Shown one piece after another: positions 1 through 9,799 of a DNA stretch of 64,000 nucleotides. This stretch comes from Malus domestica. Its lineage: Eukaryota; Streptophyta; Magnoliopsida; Rosales; Rosaceae. The DNA is taken from the NCBI RefSeq assembly GCF_042453785.1, contig NC_091663.1:37283001-37347000 (forward strand). The letters run 5' to 3'. The number at the start of each line of letters is the position of its first letter. The stretch's first letter is position 1. The notes beneath the pieces were generated by a model. The model had not been told where the DNA came from, did not search any database, and saw only the letters and a program-made list of their open reading frames with translations. The position numbers and the translations under genes were made by a program.

Positions 1-646
1 TCACCTCTAGAACAATGTGAAAGTGTTGGAGATAATGAAACTTTGACACGAAGATCATCCATCCCCATCACGATGCGTGACATCTTCCCAGAAGACTTCT
101 TCAACTACTCAGTCAAGGCTCCTTGCTATGAAGATTGAGAGGAACGACTCTCTCATATCGCTTGACGAACCAAGCTCCTCGTCTGTAAGAGCCTAAACTG
201 CAAGACACAACGCTCCTGGCCCGCAAGAGCATAAACTGCATACGGCACCAAAAAAAAAAAAAAATGTGTATTTTGAACTACGTTTTGACTTGATCTCTTT
301 CTTTGAAAGGGTACGTAGGCAGCTGAAATATTTAATTTCGAGTTCAGTCATATCAAAATAAAAAATAAAAAAATGTTTTATTAAAGAAAAAAAAATATAC
401 ATATGTTTTATGTATTTACAAAAAAATATATTTATTTACATCTTCAAAAAATAAAAAAATAATAAAAAAATAATAAAAAATAAAAAATGTCAGCAAAAGA
501 CCCCAAATGCTAGGCCTATCCCTTCGCCAAAATGTCTGCTTCTTCTTCTTCCAGGCCCAGGCCTCCCTCCATTTCACAGGCCCGGATGCCAAGAGCCCAA
601 CTCTCGTGGCCCGCCCGAGCAGCAGCTAAAAGAGCACCAACCGACA

Positions 647-838
647 ATGGCATCGCACGACGTCCCATACACTGGCGGTGATGTGAAGAAATCTGGAGGG
701 CACATGCTTACCCTGACCGGAAAAGATACCAAGCCCTCAGGCTCGCACCCTTACATCTCCCAGAGAAATCAAAGAAAAGAAAAGCCAGCTAGTTTCGCAG
801 AGAGAAACCCAAAGGGCAAGGATTTGAGCGATGACTAA
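647..838 (+). other. Small unrecognised ORF (63 aa), probably part of the captured sequence
   Basis: An open frame with a hydrophilic product (MASHDVPYTGGDVKKSGGHM...) lies immediately upstream of the aspartyl-protease fragment. It has no signal peptide or membrane segment. I do not recognise the family, and it may be a fragment of a host exon. Confidence 0.25.
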
Positions 839-844
839 GTATCG

Positions 845-1178
845 TTGACGGAGCAGAAGTTCACGCTCTTCGACATTGACAACGGCTCGTGGAGCATTTT
901 CCGGGTCGATTTCCATTTTCCCAAGGGTCTGGAGTCATCTTCTGAGTTCCCGATCACTCCCACTCGAGTCACTCCATCGGGGCTCCACCGGCGACCCTTC
1001 GACGGCCGGCGGCTCCAGAGATCGGTGCCCAACGCCCACATGAGGCTCTATGACGATCTCCTCGCCAACGGGTACTACACGACGCGGCTGTGGATTGGGA
1101 CGCCACCGCAGCAATTCGCGCTGATTGTGGATACGGGAAGTACGGTGACTTATGTGCCTTGCTTTGACTGTGAGCAGT
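845..1178 (+). pseudogene. Fragment of exon 1 of a plant A1-family aspartyl protease
   Basis: The frame ends with NGYYTTRLWIGTPPQQFALI followed by VDTGSTVTYVPCFDCEQ. This is the start of the mature domain of plant atypical A1 aspartic proteases, with the first catalytic Asp in DTGS. The exon appears to end at the GT of CAGTGAAC (donor about 1179), followed by intron-like T-rich sequence to about 1260. The second catalytic Asp and the rest of the enzyme are absent. The secretory signal peptide is also missing: the residues upstream are not hydrophobic. It is therefore a non-functional piece of a gene, taken as unspliced DNA. Confidence 0.7.
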
Positions 1179-1419
1179 GAACTTTTCATCTGTGTTTTTT
1201 TCCAATTTGTCTAATTTCTGAGATCTGCTGGAGAATTGGATCGATTTGGGTTTATTTTCAATTGGGTTTCCTGGATTTGAAGAATTGGCGATAAAGATCG
1301 GTTCTTTTGATCTTAAGATCTTGGGATTTTGGAGTGGAAAAAGTTACTGCGATCTTAGACATGCATAGATCTTGTTGAGATTGAACAAGAATTTTGAGCC
1401 ATTGTACACATCTGAGCAA

Positions 1420-2088
1420 AGGAGAAGGTTCCTGAGAGTGAGAAGACTGATCAGCTATTGGCTTTGCTCGTAGCAGAGGCATCTCGGGTTGAAGGAACTG
1501 GCCATCCCTTTCCCTTAAACGATTGTGTTTGTTGAAAGGAAGACGAGATGTGACGAAGTTGCTGAAGCTTTGGTAACACAAGGGTTGCATGCAGTTGCTC
1601 TTCATGGTGGTCGTACACAAACTGAAAGAGAGGCTGCTCTACGTGATTTTAGAAAAGGCACTACCAGTATTTTGGTTGCCACTGATGTTGCGTCTCGCGG
1701 TTTGGATGTCTCAGGAGTTGCACATGTTATCAATTTGGATCTTCCAAAGAGCATGGAAGATTATGTACACCGGATTGGAAGGACGGGAAGAGCAGGATCA
1801 ATGGGACAATCTACGTCCTTTTACACAGATCGTGATATGTTCCTCGTGGCAAATATAAAGAAAGCGATATCAGATGCTGGATCTGGGAATGCTGTGGCTT
1901 TCGCAACTGGGAAGACTGCAAGAAGGAAAGAAAAAGAAGCAGCAGCTACTGAAAAGCAAGCCAGGGTTGCTTCCAGAAGCTCAATAGCAGGACCAACATC
2001 AGTAAACATTGAGGACAAGTATCGGTTCATGTTTGCGGATTCGAACAATAAAAAAGAAGGGGCATCAGATAGTGCTTGGGACGATTGA
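1420..2088 (+). pseudogene. C-terminal fragment of a DEAD-box RNA helicase gene, intron-less
   Basis: The 187-residue frame from 1525 carries the second RecA-like domain of a DEAD-box helicase: FVERKTRCDEVAEAL (motif IV region), ATDVASRGLD (motif V) and HRIGRTGRAG (motif VI). A basic tail follows, ending SAWDD at the natural stop (2086-2088). About 100 bp upstream (1423-1520) continue the homology (EKTDQLLALLVAEASRVEGT) in another frame, so there is one reading-frame break just before the long ORF. The DEAD, Walker A and SAT motifs are missing. Sequence to about 2330 may be the parent's 3' UTR. No intron is visible over 660 bp, which suggests an mRNA-derived copy, but the parent's intron map is not known to me. 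I cannot assign the RH paralogue. Confidence 0.75.
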
Positions 2089-2589
2089 TGAAGTCTACCC
2101 TCGGTGGGTTTTAAAAAAAACAAGCAAAGATTCGCTCTTGGGGATTCGAGATTGACGCTGGTAAGTAGTTTTGTGGAAGCTAGAATAGAAGTGCCCCGAC
2201 TCTCTCTACCCCTCCTTCGTTCCCTCGCAGTCTCCTTTTTTGCCCATCCACACCTCGTGGCCTCTGTCGACCGGAAACATGCCTGTGCTGCTTTACGCAT
2301 GCTTGTCTTGCCACCTCTGTAAAATGATAGAGGCATGTTGCTTCTGACTTGAGGCTCGGACTACAAAGGTGTTGAATACGAGCAGTTCCTTGTACGTGCC
2401 TGCGTTTCAGCTCTGTCGTTTTACATTGTTTGTGTACCCAGTATCTGTACCAAGGATGAACGATTCGACAATTTTAGAGATCGTAGGGTTGGCTCATAGG
2501 TTTTGCATTGTATAATCTTAAACATGATGTTTACCTGAGACGTCTGTAGCAGAATCAAATTTACAATGTCACGGTTTCGGTCCCATCAT

Positions 2590-3160
2590 TGTCTGCCGCA
2601 AAAGGAGCTCCATTTCGTCAAAACCTCGACGGCTGCTTCTAGCTTTGGTCAGACTCTCAAAGGAGATGAGAAGAAGAAAGCAGCAGCTCCGGCAAAGCCT
2701 AAAGTTGCAGCGAAGGAACAAGTGTTAAGGCTATGAACACTTGGTGGTTTTCGTTGGCGGCGGTGACGTCCTCCTCTGTTCTCCTCACCACTGCGCCGCT
2801 GCCTACAACTCCAGCTCTGCCACGACCGGCAACCATCGTCACAACAACTGCGGTAGTCGCGAGCAGGACTCTTCATCACCATATCTGCAGCTCTCCCCTT
2901 CTGCCCATCAGTTCCAAGCAGCAACGGCGACGGCAAAGTCTCCGACATCAAGGCTGCACCGCTCATCTCTTGCACCCTCCTCCGTCTCTTGCCTCGCAGC
3001 TGCCAACAACTTCAAAGACCGCTGTCAAACGACTAGCCGGCCGAGAAGCGCTTCCTCAAACTCCAGCTCTCCGTCCGTCTTCGTCCGCTCCCTGTAAATT
3101 CCTCTACCCACCACCCAAATTTATACAGAAAGAAATACAAAAAAAAAAAAAAAAAAAAAA
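2590..3160 (+). other. Unidentified GC-rich, gene-like fragments ending in a poly-A run
   Basis: Around 2610-2735 one frame reads FVKTSTAASSFGQTLKGDEK followed by an Ala/Lys-rich stretch, which looks like a real protein fragment I do not recognise. From 2735 the sequence is Ser/Thr/Pro-rich and GC-rich in two frames, unlike the AT-rich surroundings, and ends at about 3140 in a run of some 20 A. The poly-A end suggests a retrocopied transcript. The two open frames (2733-3188 and 2741-3097) overlap and neither is recognisable. Confidence 0.35.
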
Positions 3161-3480
3161 GGGTGGTGGTGCATCTGGCACCACGTGAAAAAAGAAGAAT
3201 GGTGGATCAAAGATGGGGTACAGCCCCATGGCAGATTAAAAGTTTCTGATGGTGCATGGGTACCATGTGCAGAAGAAAAAAAAATTGTAAAAAAATAAAA
3301 TTAATTAAATTAAATTAAAAAAATAATAATAAAAAAAATGATGGAACTTGGTGCATCCAGCTAAAAAAAAAAAAAAAAAAAAAAACCGCATAGAGAGAAA
3401 TAGAAGGTCCATTTTATTTATTTTTTTTGGAAATTTTACATAAATTTGCATTATACATAATTTAAAAAAAAAAATCAAAT
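3161..3480. other. AT-rich spacer with poly-A runs
   Basis: Contains A-runs (3286-3340 region, 3362-3385) and TAAATTAAATT simple sequence. No gene or site is seen. Confidence 0.5.
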
Positions 3481-3511
3481 CAAATCAAATCAATTTTACA
3501 ACAGGGGATAT

Positions 3512-4123
3512 TCAAGGACGATCAGATGCCGCATCACCACTCGGCGGAACTCCAGGAAGAAGAGGAGCCAAAGGTTGATCATTCGGAGCTTCACTACGCG
3601 GTACAGTCCCAGAAGACGAAGGCAAATGTTGTTGGAATAAGCCCACAAACCTCCGATGATCAAGTAAAATCTGACCATCAGATTCCTGCATCTGGTCAAT
3701 TTTCCTCTTCATATTTGTGGCATAGTTGTGTGCGAGCTTGTGCAACTGTTTATTCTCATGCTTAAGCCCTCTAATCTCCTGTTTGAGACTCATCACTTCA
3801 GCCGCTAACGATTCAACTTGACGGGTTCGAGCAAATAGGCGTTGGGCCATGTTGGACACAGAACCCGCACACTGCATACTAAGAGCCAGAGACTCCTTAA
3901 CAGCCAACTCATCAGATCGCCTGGAAAGTAGTCTGTTATCTTTGGGAGTGACAAGGTTCCGGGCCACCACCGCAGCGGTCATATCATTCTTCACCACCGA
4001 ATCCCCAACGGTAAGAGGACCAGTAGGGGATATGAATGATGGGCGCCATATGTTATCTGGAGAAGGCGGGACTGCCTCTTCACCAAGATTCAAGTCAAAA
4101 CGACGGTCAGAGGGTCCAGACAT
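3512..4123 (-). CDS. Antisense ORF of the Tat-like element (203 aa, coiled-coil)
   Basis: An open 203-residue frame runs opposite to the LTR element. I chose the Met at 4123, which begins MSGPSDRRFDLNLGEE, over the upstream Met at 4162. The N-terminal 60 residues are acidic and proline-rich. Residues around 95-150 form a likely coiled coil (repeated Leu with Glu, Lys and Gln, for example EVMSLKQEIRGLKHENKQLH), and the C-terminus is Pro-rich. Tat-lineage Ty3 elements (Grande, Retand and relatives) are known to carry an extra ORF in antisense between pol and the 3' LTR; its function is not established. I recognise this ORF type from Rosaceae genomes but assign no activity. It is uninterrupted although the surrounding element is badly decayed. 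Confidence 0.6.
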   Translation of the reverse strand: MSGPSDRRFDLNLGEEAVPPSPDNIWRPSFISPTGPLTVGDSVVKNDMTAAVVARNLVTPKDNRLLSRRSDELAVKESLALSMQCAGSVSNMAQRLFARTRQVESLAAEVMSLKQEIRGLKHENKQLHKLAHNYATNMKRKIDQMQESDGQILLDHRRFVGLFQQHLPSSSGTVPRSEAPNDQPLAPLLPGVPPSGDAASDRP

Positions 4124-4469
4124 TTTCAAAGTGTTGAAGAAAGAAGAGATCGGACAAATCAAGATCTTAGAAGTGTAAGAAGGGAGTTTTCACAAGCGAA
4201 AATTCAAATGTGCTTTGAAACGAACTGCGTGCCTCTATAAAAAATCAGCACTCGACGGGATTTCAGAGATCGAAGAGGCGAGCTCAGAATTCGAAGAGGC
4301 CAATTCAAAAATCGAAGAGGTGCTAGCTTTCTCAAAAGCTGGGCTCGCTCGGAAACCACGGGCCAATCTTCTTTTCCAGACTTGTCCGCACTTGTCACAT
4401 GCAACCTCTACACTTGACGAAGCTCAGAAATCAGATAGGCATCTTGCTTTTCCAGACGCGTTAGCACCC

Positions 4470-4720
4470 GTCACACGCAAACTCAGCTTTGCGGAAATCA
4501 CGGGCAATTTGTTAAAGCGCCAATCCCAGATATCGAAGAGGTGCCAGTCTTTTCAGCCTCGTCAGCACCCGTCACGCGCAAACTCAGCTTTGCGGAAATC
4601 ACGGGCAATTTGTCGAAGCGCCGATCCCAGATATTGAAGAGGCGCCCGTCTTTTTCAGCCTCGTCAACACCTATCACATACACACTCAGCTTGACGAAAA
4701 TTACAGACAATTTGTCGAAG
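4470..4720. repeat. About 100-bp tandem repeat, roughly 2.5 copies
   Basis: The block beginning CGCAAACTCAGCTTTGCGGA recurs at about 4476 and 4577, with a more diverged copy near 4675. It also contains repeated ATCGAAGAGG words, which occur upstream at 4270-4320. It lies in the non-coding 3' region of the first LTR element, upstream of the antisense ORF. Confidence 0.75.
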
Positions 4721-5699
4721 ATTTCTGATAAAGAAGAAAGCACGTGAAGCCATACTGATCAATCACGCATTGGTTGCCGACACGAGTGAAAGAATAGTAC
4801 CTCTACAGGTATAAGGGACCTCCTATAACTGTCTACCTTCACCTTCCATAGCAAGACAGACATACAGAGCCTTTCTTCATCTCAAAAAATGCTTTCCCAA
4901 CGAATCCTCTCGAGTCATTCAGTGTTCCTTATTCCTTGGGGTACCTCTGCAAGCCAATGACTCCAAAGCAAAAGCATCTCATATCACCAGGGTAGAAAGC
5001 AAGAGTATCTCATATCATGCACTCTCCCTGTCATTTCCTTTGTCCTTGTTCCTACCTACAAAGACAAGGATAAAGAAAACAATATGCCGGAACTTCCACT
5101 CAAACTCGGGTAAGGAACTGACTGCTTGGAACCCTTCCCTGATTGCCTACCTAGCACTGCTCTCGAGTACTCGCCTTCCACTGCTGCTGTACTTTCAAAG
5201 AAGCTGCCACATCTGCCTGGAGGACAGATAAGGCAAGTGAAAATGATACCTTGCAGCATGTGGAGACAAGGTGCAGAAGGAACAAGCAGAGAAAAATGCG
5301 GTCTGCACGGTTAACTCAGCAGAATGAGTCCGAACTGAGGAACTCGAAAAGCTGCCACATCTGTCTGAAGAAACAAGCAGAGAAGAATGCAGCATGCACA
5401 GTCAACTTAGCAGAAAGAGTCTGAGATGAAGAACTCGAGAAGATGCCGCATCTGCCTGAGGACGGTGAACTCGTTTTGACCCTCAAATTCTTGGGTCGAC
5501 TTACTAGGCGTTGTGGGCTGCACGTGCCGATTCACCACCCTTGAATCAAGTCCTTAAAGACCAAGTCACCAACTGGAAGAAGAGCCCATCAATCTTGAAG
5601 ATCATACCGTTGACCAAACTGCTCAGGTGTGAATTAGAAAGATTGAACAAAGCAACAAGTCGTCACCTTCACCTCGTGCCTGCTTGCCATGTGTTCGAG

Positions 5700-6150
5700 T
5701 CAACCTTCAAGAATCAAGCCTCGACGGCCCTTGAAGAAGTTTCCAACCAAATTCAAGATCAAGCCTCGACGGCCATCGAGGAAATCACAAGTCCGATTCA
5801 AGATCAAGTGTCTACCACCCTTGAATCAAAACCTAGTTCAAGAATAAGCTATGGAAAATCAACAATTGGAGGAATCCAGAAAATCCTCCAACCCAGTTCA
5901 AGATCAAAGCTGTGGAAAGTCAACAAGCGCAACAAAATACGTGCCGATTCACCCACTACCAAAGCCAAAGATCATCTACCACATGAAGCTCCTTGTGGTC
6001 CAATTTCAACCTTCAAGATCAAGCCTCGACGACCCTTGAAGAAATCTCAAGCCCAATTCAAGATCAAGCCTCAACGGCCCTTGAAGAAATCTCCAGCCCA
6101 ATTCAAGATCAAGCCTCGACGGCCCTTGGATCGACATCTACATTAAGGGA
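5700..6150 (+). repeat. Internal cluster of the same hairpin units upstream of the polypurine tract
   Basis: At least six degenerate units (near 5708, 5752, 5798, 6008, 6055 and 6101) of the LTR hairpin repeat occur in the internal region just before the 3' LTR. The same motif therefore lies on both sides of the LTR boundary. The long ORF at 5511-6146 simply reads through this repeat. Confidence 0.8.
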
Positions 6151-6215
6151 CTTCAAAACGCATCTCCTACACGTGACAAGCACATGTATACGACGCGCCT
6201 TGAAGTGGGGGCATT

Positions 6216-7110
6216 TGTAGACATCGAAATTTCGGTAAATAAATGTTGACCGATAAATCAAAGTGTCAACGCTCATGTATTACATAAATTTTACACGTAG
6301 CGTGTGACTCAACGAAAATTGAAATGAGTTGGAAAAGTCATCAAATAGGACACGTGTCAACACCTGGCAGAAACGACTTATTTCATCTGGAATATTATAT
6401 TCAAAATTAGGCCTTGGAAAATTCTATAAATACAAGCCCAATTTCATTCATTTGAGGAGGGAACCAATTGATATTACACCTTGAAGCTCTGAAGCTCTGA
6501 AACTCCGAAGCTCTCAAGCATCCAGGTTCCCGAAGAATCAAGAAAGTGTTCTTCGTTCTTCGTTCATCACTCTTTCAAGATCAAGCCCCGACGGCCCTTG
6601 AAGAAAGCACCATCGTTCATCATCCGTTCATCCAAGATCAAGCCCCAACGGCCTTTTGGATCAACAAACGTCGACAAATCCACACATCCAACCGTTCTTC
6701 AAGATCAAGCCCAAAAGCCCTTGAAGATCCGTTCATCACTGTTCTTCAAAGATCAAGCCCAAACGCCCTTGAAGATCCGCTCATCACCGTTATTCAAGAT
6801 CAAGCCTCAAACAGCCCTTGAAGAAACATTCATCCTCAAGATCAAGCCCCAACGGCTCCTTGAAGATCCGCTCAAATCCAACTTCAAAGATCAAGCCCAC
6901 GGCCCTTTGAAGAAACTTCCAACTGTTCATCCAAGATCAAGCCTTGACGGCCCTTGGATCAACAAAATACCCATAAATCAACACCTTACGGAGATCGAAT
7001 CAGAGGATCAAATTTGAGAGAGATTGTAACCCAAAATCATCAAATACTTAATATTTGTTTGTGCGCGTTTGTTCTTGTCTCTTTCGTTTCGGGAATTTTC
7101 CTTGTTTACA
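6216..7110 (+). repeat. 3' LTR (895 bp) of the first Tat-like element
   Basis: Starts TGTAGACATCG directly after the polypurine tract and ends GTTTACA. The first 330 bp and the last 100 bp align with the 5' LTR of the second element at 59731-60395, including the CACGTGTCAACAC block and a TATA-like CTATAAATA near 6424. The middle consists of about eight degenerate copies of a unit built on TTCAAGATCAAG...CTTGAA, against three in the other LTR. That difference accounts for most of the 230-bp length difference. Confidence 0.85.
6570..6965 (+). repeat. Array of about eight hairpin-forming LTR repeats
   Basis: Units of about 35-45 bp each read CTTCAAGATCAAGCCC, then CGACGG or CAACGG, then CCCTTGAAGA. 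The outer TTCAAG and CTTGAA arms are complementary, so each unit can fold into a short hairpin in RNA or single-stranded DNA. Spacers vary (CCGTTCATC and similar). The ORFs across this stretch are by-products of the repeat. Confidence 0.85.
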
Positions 7111-7498
7111 AAAACTAAAAAGAAAATTGGTACAAATTAAGAATGGTTTGCAAATTAAAAATGGGTACAAACTAAAAATAAAAATATATGATAAAAAATT
7201 TAGCCATAAATATAAATATACTAATTGTAACATTTTTAACACTAAATGAATATTTTTAGGTAAAAATATTTTATTATTAAAATAATTAATGATGTTATTA
7301 ATATCCAAGTACCTTGGGCAAAAATTGAAAATGAATAATGTGTAGCTTAATTTCTCCTATATACATCCATCACATCAGGTGAACCATCACACGTAGTTAA
7401 TAAATTTGAAACCCTAGCTAACTAATCTTCCATTCTCTCTCTTTCCCAATCACAATTCCGAAAAAAGAAAAGCATCAAACTTGCTCGACAAGTTAACA
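7111..7498. other. AT-rich gap and probable upstream region of the NAC relic
   Basis: No LTR-element sequence is recognisable after 7110. A TATATA word (7357-7363) lies about 140 bp before the NAC-like ATG at 7499 and could be its old TATA box. Otherwise nothing is seen. Confidence 0.3.
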
Positions 7499-8619
7499 AT
7501 GGCCGGTTACGATGATGACGTGGATTTTAGGTTCAAGCGAGCGGATCAAGAACGCATCAACTTCTTCCTCTACCGGAAGGTTGTTCTCCGACAGCCACTA
7601 CTGCCGCGACATGTTGGCTTCGTGCATGAGATTGATTTCTTAGGAGACCACCAGCCCTGGGAGATTTGGGATGCCTGCGGAGGACCTCACCCCTACGGCA
7701 AAGAAATCTACTTCTTCTGCAAGCTCAAGAAATTATCAAAATCCGGCGTACGCCTGCGTCCGGAGAATTTTGGAACGGCAAATAACAGTTTATCATCATG
7801 ATGAAAACCCTAATAATAAGCGGATTATCGGTCGAAAAAAAAAAGTTTATGTCCATGAAGGGTCGGAGCACCATCACGATTGGTATTTGGAAACGTACAC
7901 TCTTGCTAGCATTCCTGATGATGATCAACCAGTAGCAGCGATTTGCCGACTTAGAAAGCATTACCACAAGAGAAAACGTTATACACCCCGAAAGAAATCG
8001 AAAGAGAATCAGCGGCTGAAAAGAAAGAGATCGAGGGAGAATCAACGGACAATTGATGCAAACAGAAGGGTAAAATTATCTACACAATTAGAAATGTGAC
8101 AACAACCAGAACTAGGGCAAACATTAGAATTAGGGCAACCAGAGCAACAAAGCTGCTCAAGTAATTTAACTACTGATGAGAAGTTGAACATAAACGACGG
8201 GGTTGCAACTATTGGTTATGATCAATGTCATAGTTTTTGTGTCCCGACGACGTGTGAGATTAATGCTTCTTATTATAATTATGATCACTATGGGGCTACT
8301 AATAGCAATTGGAAAGAGTACTCAATTTATACACGAGCCGCGGGGGCCGCCGGTGGACGTCAACGTGGATGAGTATTTAATGAGAAGCCTAGATGCCGAA
8401 AACCAAATGCTGCCGCAGCTGCCGCCTGAGATCGCTGAATATAATTATGAAAACCAAATACCGCCGCTGGCGTTGCCAACTTCTGGGATGGATTATGGTG
8501 ATCATGGACTCGTGGGAGCTAGTAATCCAAGTCCTTTTGGGATTTGGTCCGAATCGTTGGATGAGCTATTCATGAGCCAACATCGATTATCATCACATCA
8601 TTATTTACATATCCAATAG
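7499..8619 (+). pseudogene. NAC-domain transcription factor pseudogene
   Basis: The ATG at 7499 starts MAGYDDDVDFRFKRADQERI, matching the NAC subdomain A pattern. It is followed by GFVHEIDFLGDHQPWEIWDA (subdomain B) and GKEIYFFCKLKK (subdomain C). Homology then moves to another frame with NNKRIIGRKKKVYV and DWYLETYTL (subdomains D and E), then a basic stretch. That frame has a TGA at 8097-8099 and continues through an Asn/Tyr-rich linker. A third frame carries the acidic C-terminus (VDVNVDEYLMRSLDAENQML... to the stop at 8617-8619). The reading frame therefore changes twice and is stopped once. It has no introns, whereas typical NAC genes have two, suggesting a retrocopy or a divergent single-exon NAC-like family. 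An alternative is a lineage-specific NAC-like gene with misread exons, but no good GT-AG pairs fit the frame changes. Confidence 0.6.
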
Positions 8620-9790
8620 CTAATTATATTACTAATTAAGATTTGGATGCAGTGCAGAAGTTGGCAGTTTAATCAATGTTTGTTTACTTCCTTGACTATT
8701 CTTTAATTTCTAGTTAGTTGATGATTGCAAATTCCTCGGGGATTTACTCTTGGACCATCTTTGATTGCACTGATACATGAGTCGCAATGTATCAATAAGA
8801 AACAAGTATTTTAATGGACACTTAATTAATAATCCAATCATCTACAACCATATCATTTGGTTTGCAAATTTAGTTTAAAAAATTTGATATCCCTAACATT
8901 ATCCATTATTTAACGATCCATGCAATTACAAATTTAATAATATTTGTTCAATTTCCAATGAAGTGTCAATGTTGTGGCCTATAGACTAACCAAGTTTGGG
9001 CTCTAGTTCAAGAATCTGATTTTGTTTTGGTTCGATCATCCTCCGGATATTATCCGAGATGCTCAAATTGTAATATCGCCTCAAAAAATTATTTGTTGAA
9101 TCTATGAGGAGGTGATTCGGGCAGTATGGCTGTTTTTAAGGATAAAACACAATGTTTATTATATGGTCCATATGATCTGCCTCTGGCCATGTAGAGTAGG
9201 GCAGTTCATGTAGAATAAAACACAACGTAGTAGCACATTCTGTTTGACCCGGGAGCCAATAATATGATGTTGCCTCATGTGGTACTAGAGTTGCATAGTA
9301 ACGAGAATTAGTTTGACATCAAAGTATGGCGGGATGCTCATATATGTATTTACTTACACATATGAAATAAAATTAATATGCATCCTACATTACAATTCAT
9401 AAACTAATACATAAAAGATCATTAATTATATTGATTAGGGAGTAGTTCATCACACATCCTATTCACGTACGTTCTCTATATAATTCAGTATCTCCAATTT
9501 GGAATTTCACTAGTTTCAAGTAAGAGCATTTTTAATGGGCTCCCTATATGAGCTCCTAACTAGAATTTAGGGAGGATAAAAAAAAATCAACTTGAATCAT
9601 AACCTATCAACCTCTTAAAGTAGGGATTAATCTGGGAGCTCCTAAATATAAGGAGAGAGATGTGAGTTCCTAGCGACTTTTTATAATTAATGCTAACTGT
9701 TTTAATATTTTTTTAAATAGATAATTAGTTCTTATTTGTTGATTATTGATCATAGACATTACGAGTTTTTAAAGTAGAAAGTAATAGTAT
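8620..9790. other. Intergenic DNA, nothing identified
   Basis: AT-rich, with no convincing ORF. Around 9530-9680 a segment beginning GAGCATTTTTAATGGGCTCC and containing several AGCTCCTA words resembles MITE ends, but I could not find a matching terminal inverted repeat. Confidence 0.35.
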
Positions 9791-9799
9791 GGTTGGGCA

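Larger units (their letters stand above)
1..7110 (+). mobile_element. 3' portion of a Tat/Ogre-like Ty3 LTR retrotransposon with embedded host-gene fragments (fossil)
   Basis: The element enters from the left edge and ends with a 3' LTR at 6216-7110. Bases 1-190 hold a short coding relic resembling a stretch near 62340 of the second element of this family. Around 270-330 lies the post-coding sequence with the GTACGTAGGCAGC motif that I know from plant Ty3 elements. Then come host-gene fragments (about 630-3130), an antisense ORF (3512-4123), short tandem repeats, hairpin repeats, a polypurine tract (GAAGTGGGGG at 6202-6210) and the LTR. An extra antisense ORF downstream of pol is typical of the Tat lineage. 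No reverse transcriptase or integrase is in this part. The element is broken and partly deleted, with many breaks; it is clearly older than the Copia element at 47.4 kb. That the gene fragments lie inside the element, not in a nested insertion, is inference. Confidence 0.7.

Noticed and set aside
5511-6146. Long ORF (211 codons) as a gene
   Set aside because: It reads through the hairpin repeat of the LTR element (IKPRRPLKK-type periodicity) and has no independent support.
6546-7017. ORFs inside the 3' LTR
   Set aside because: They are translations of the LTR hairpin array in two frames.
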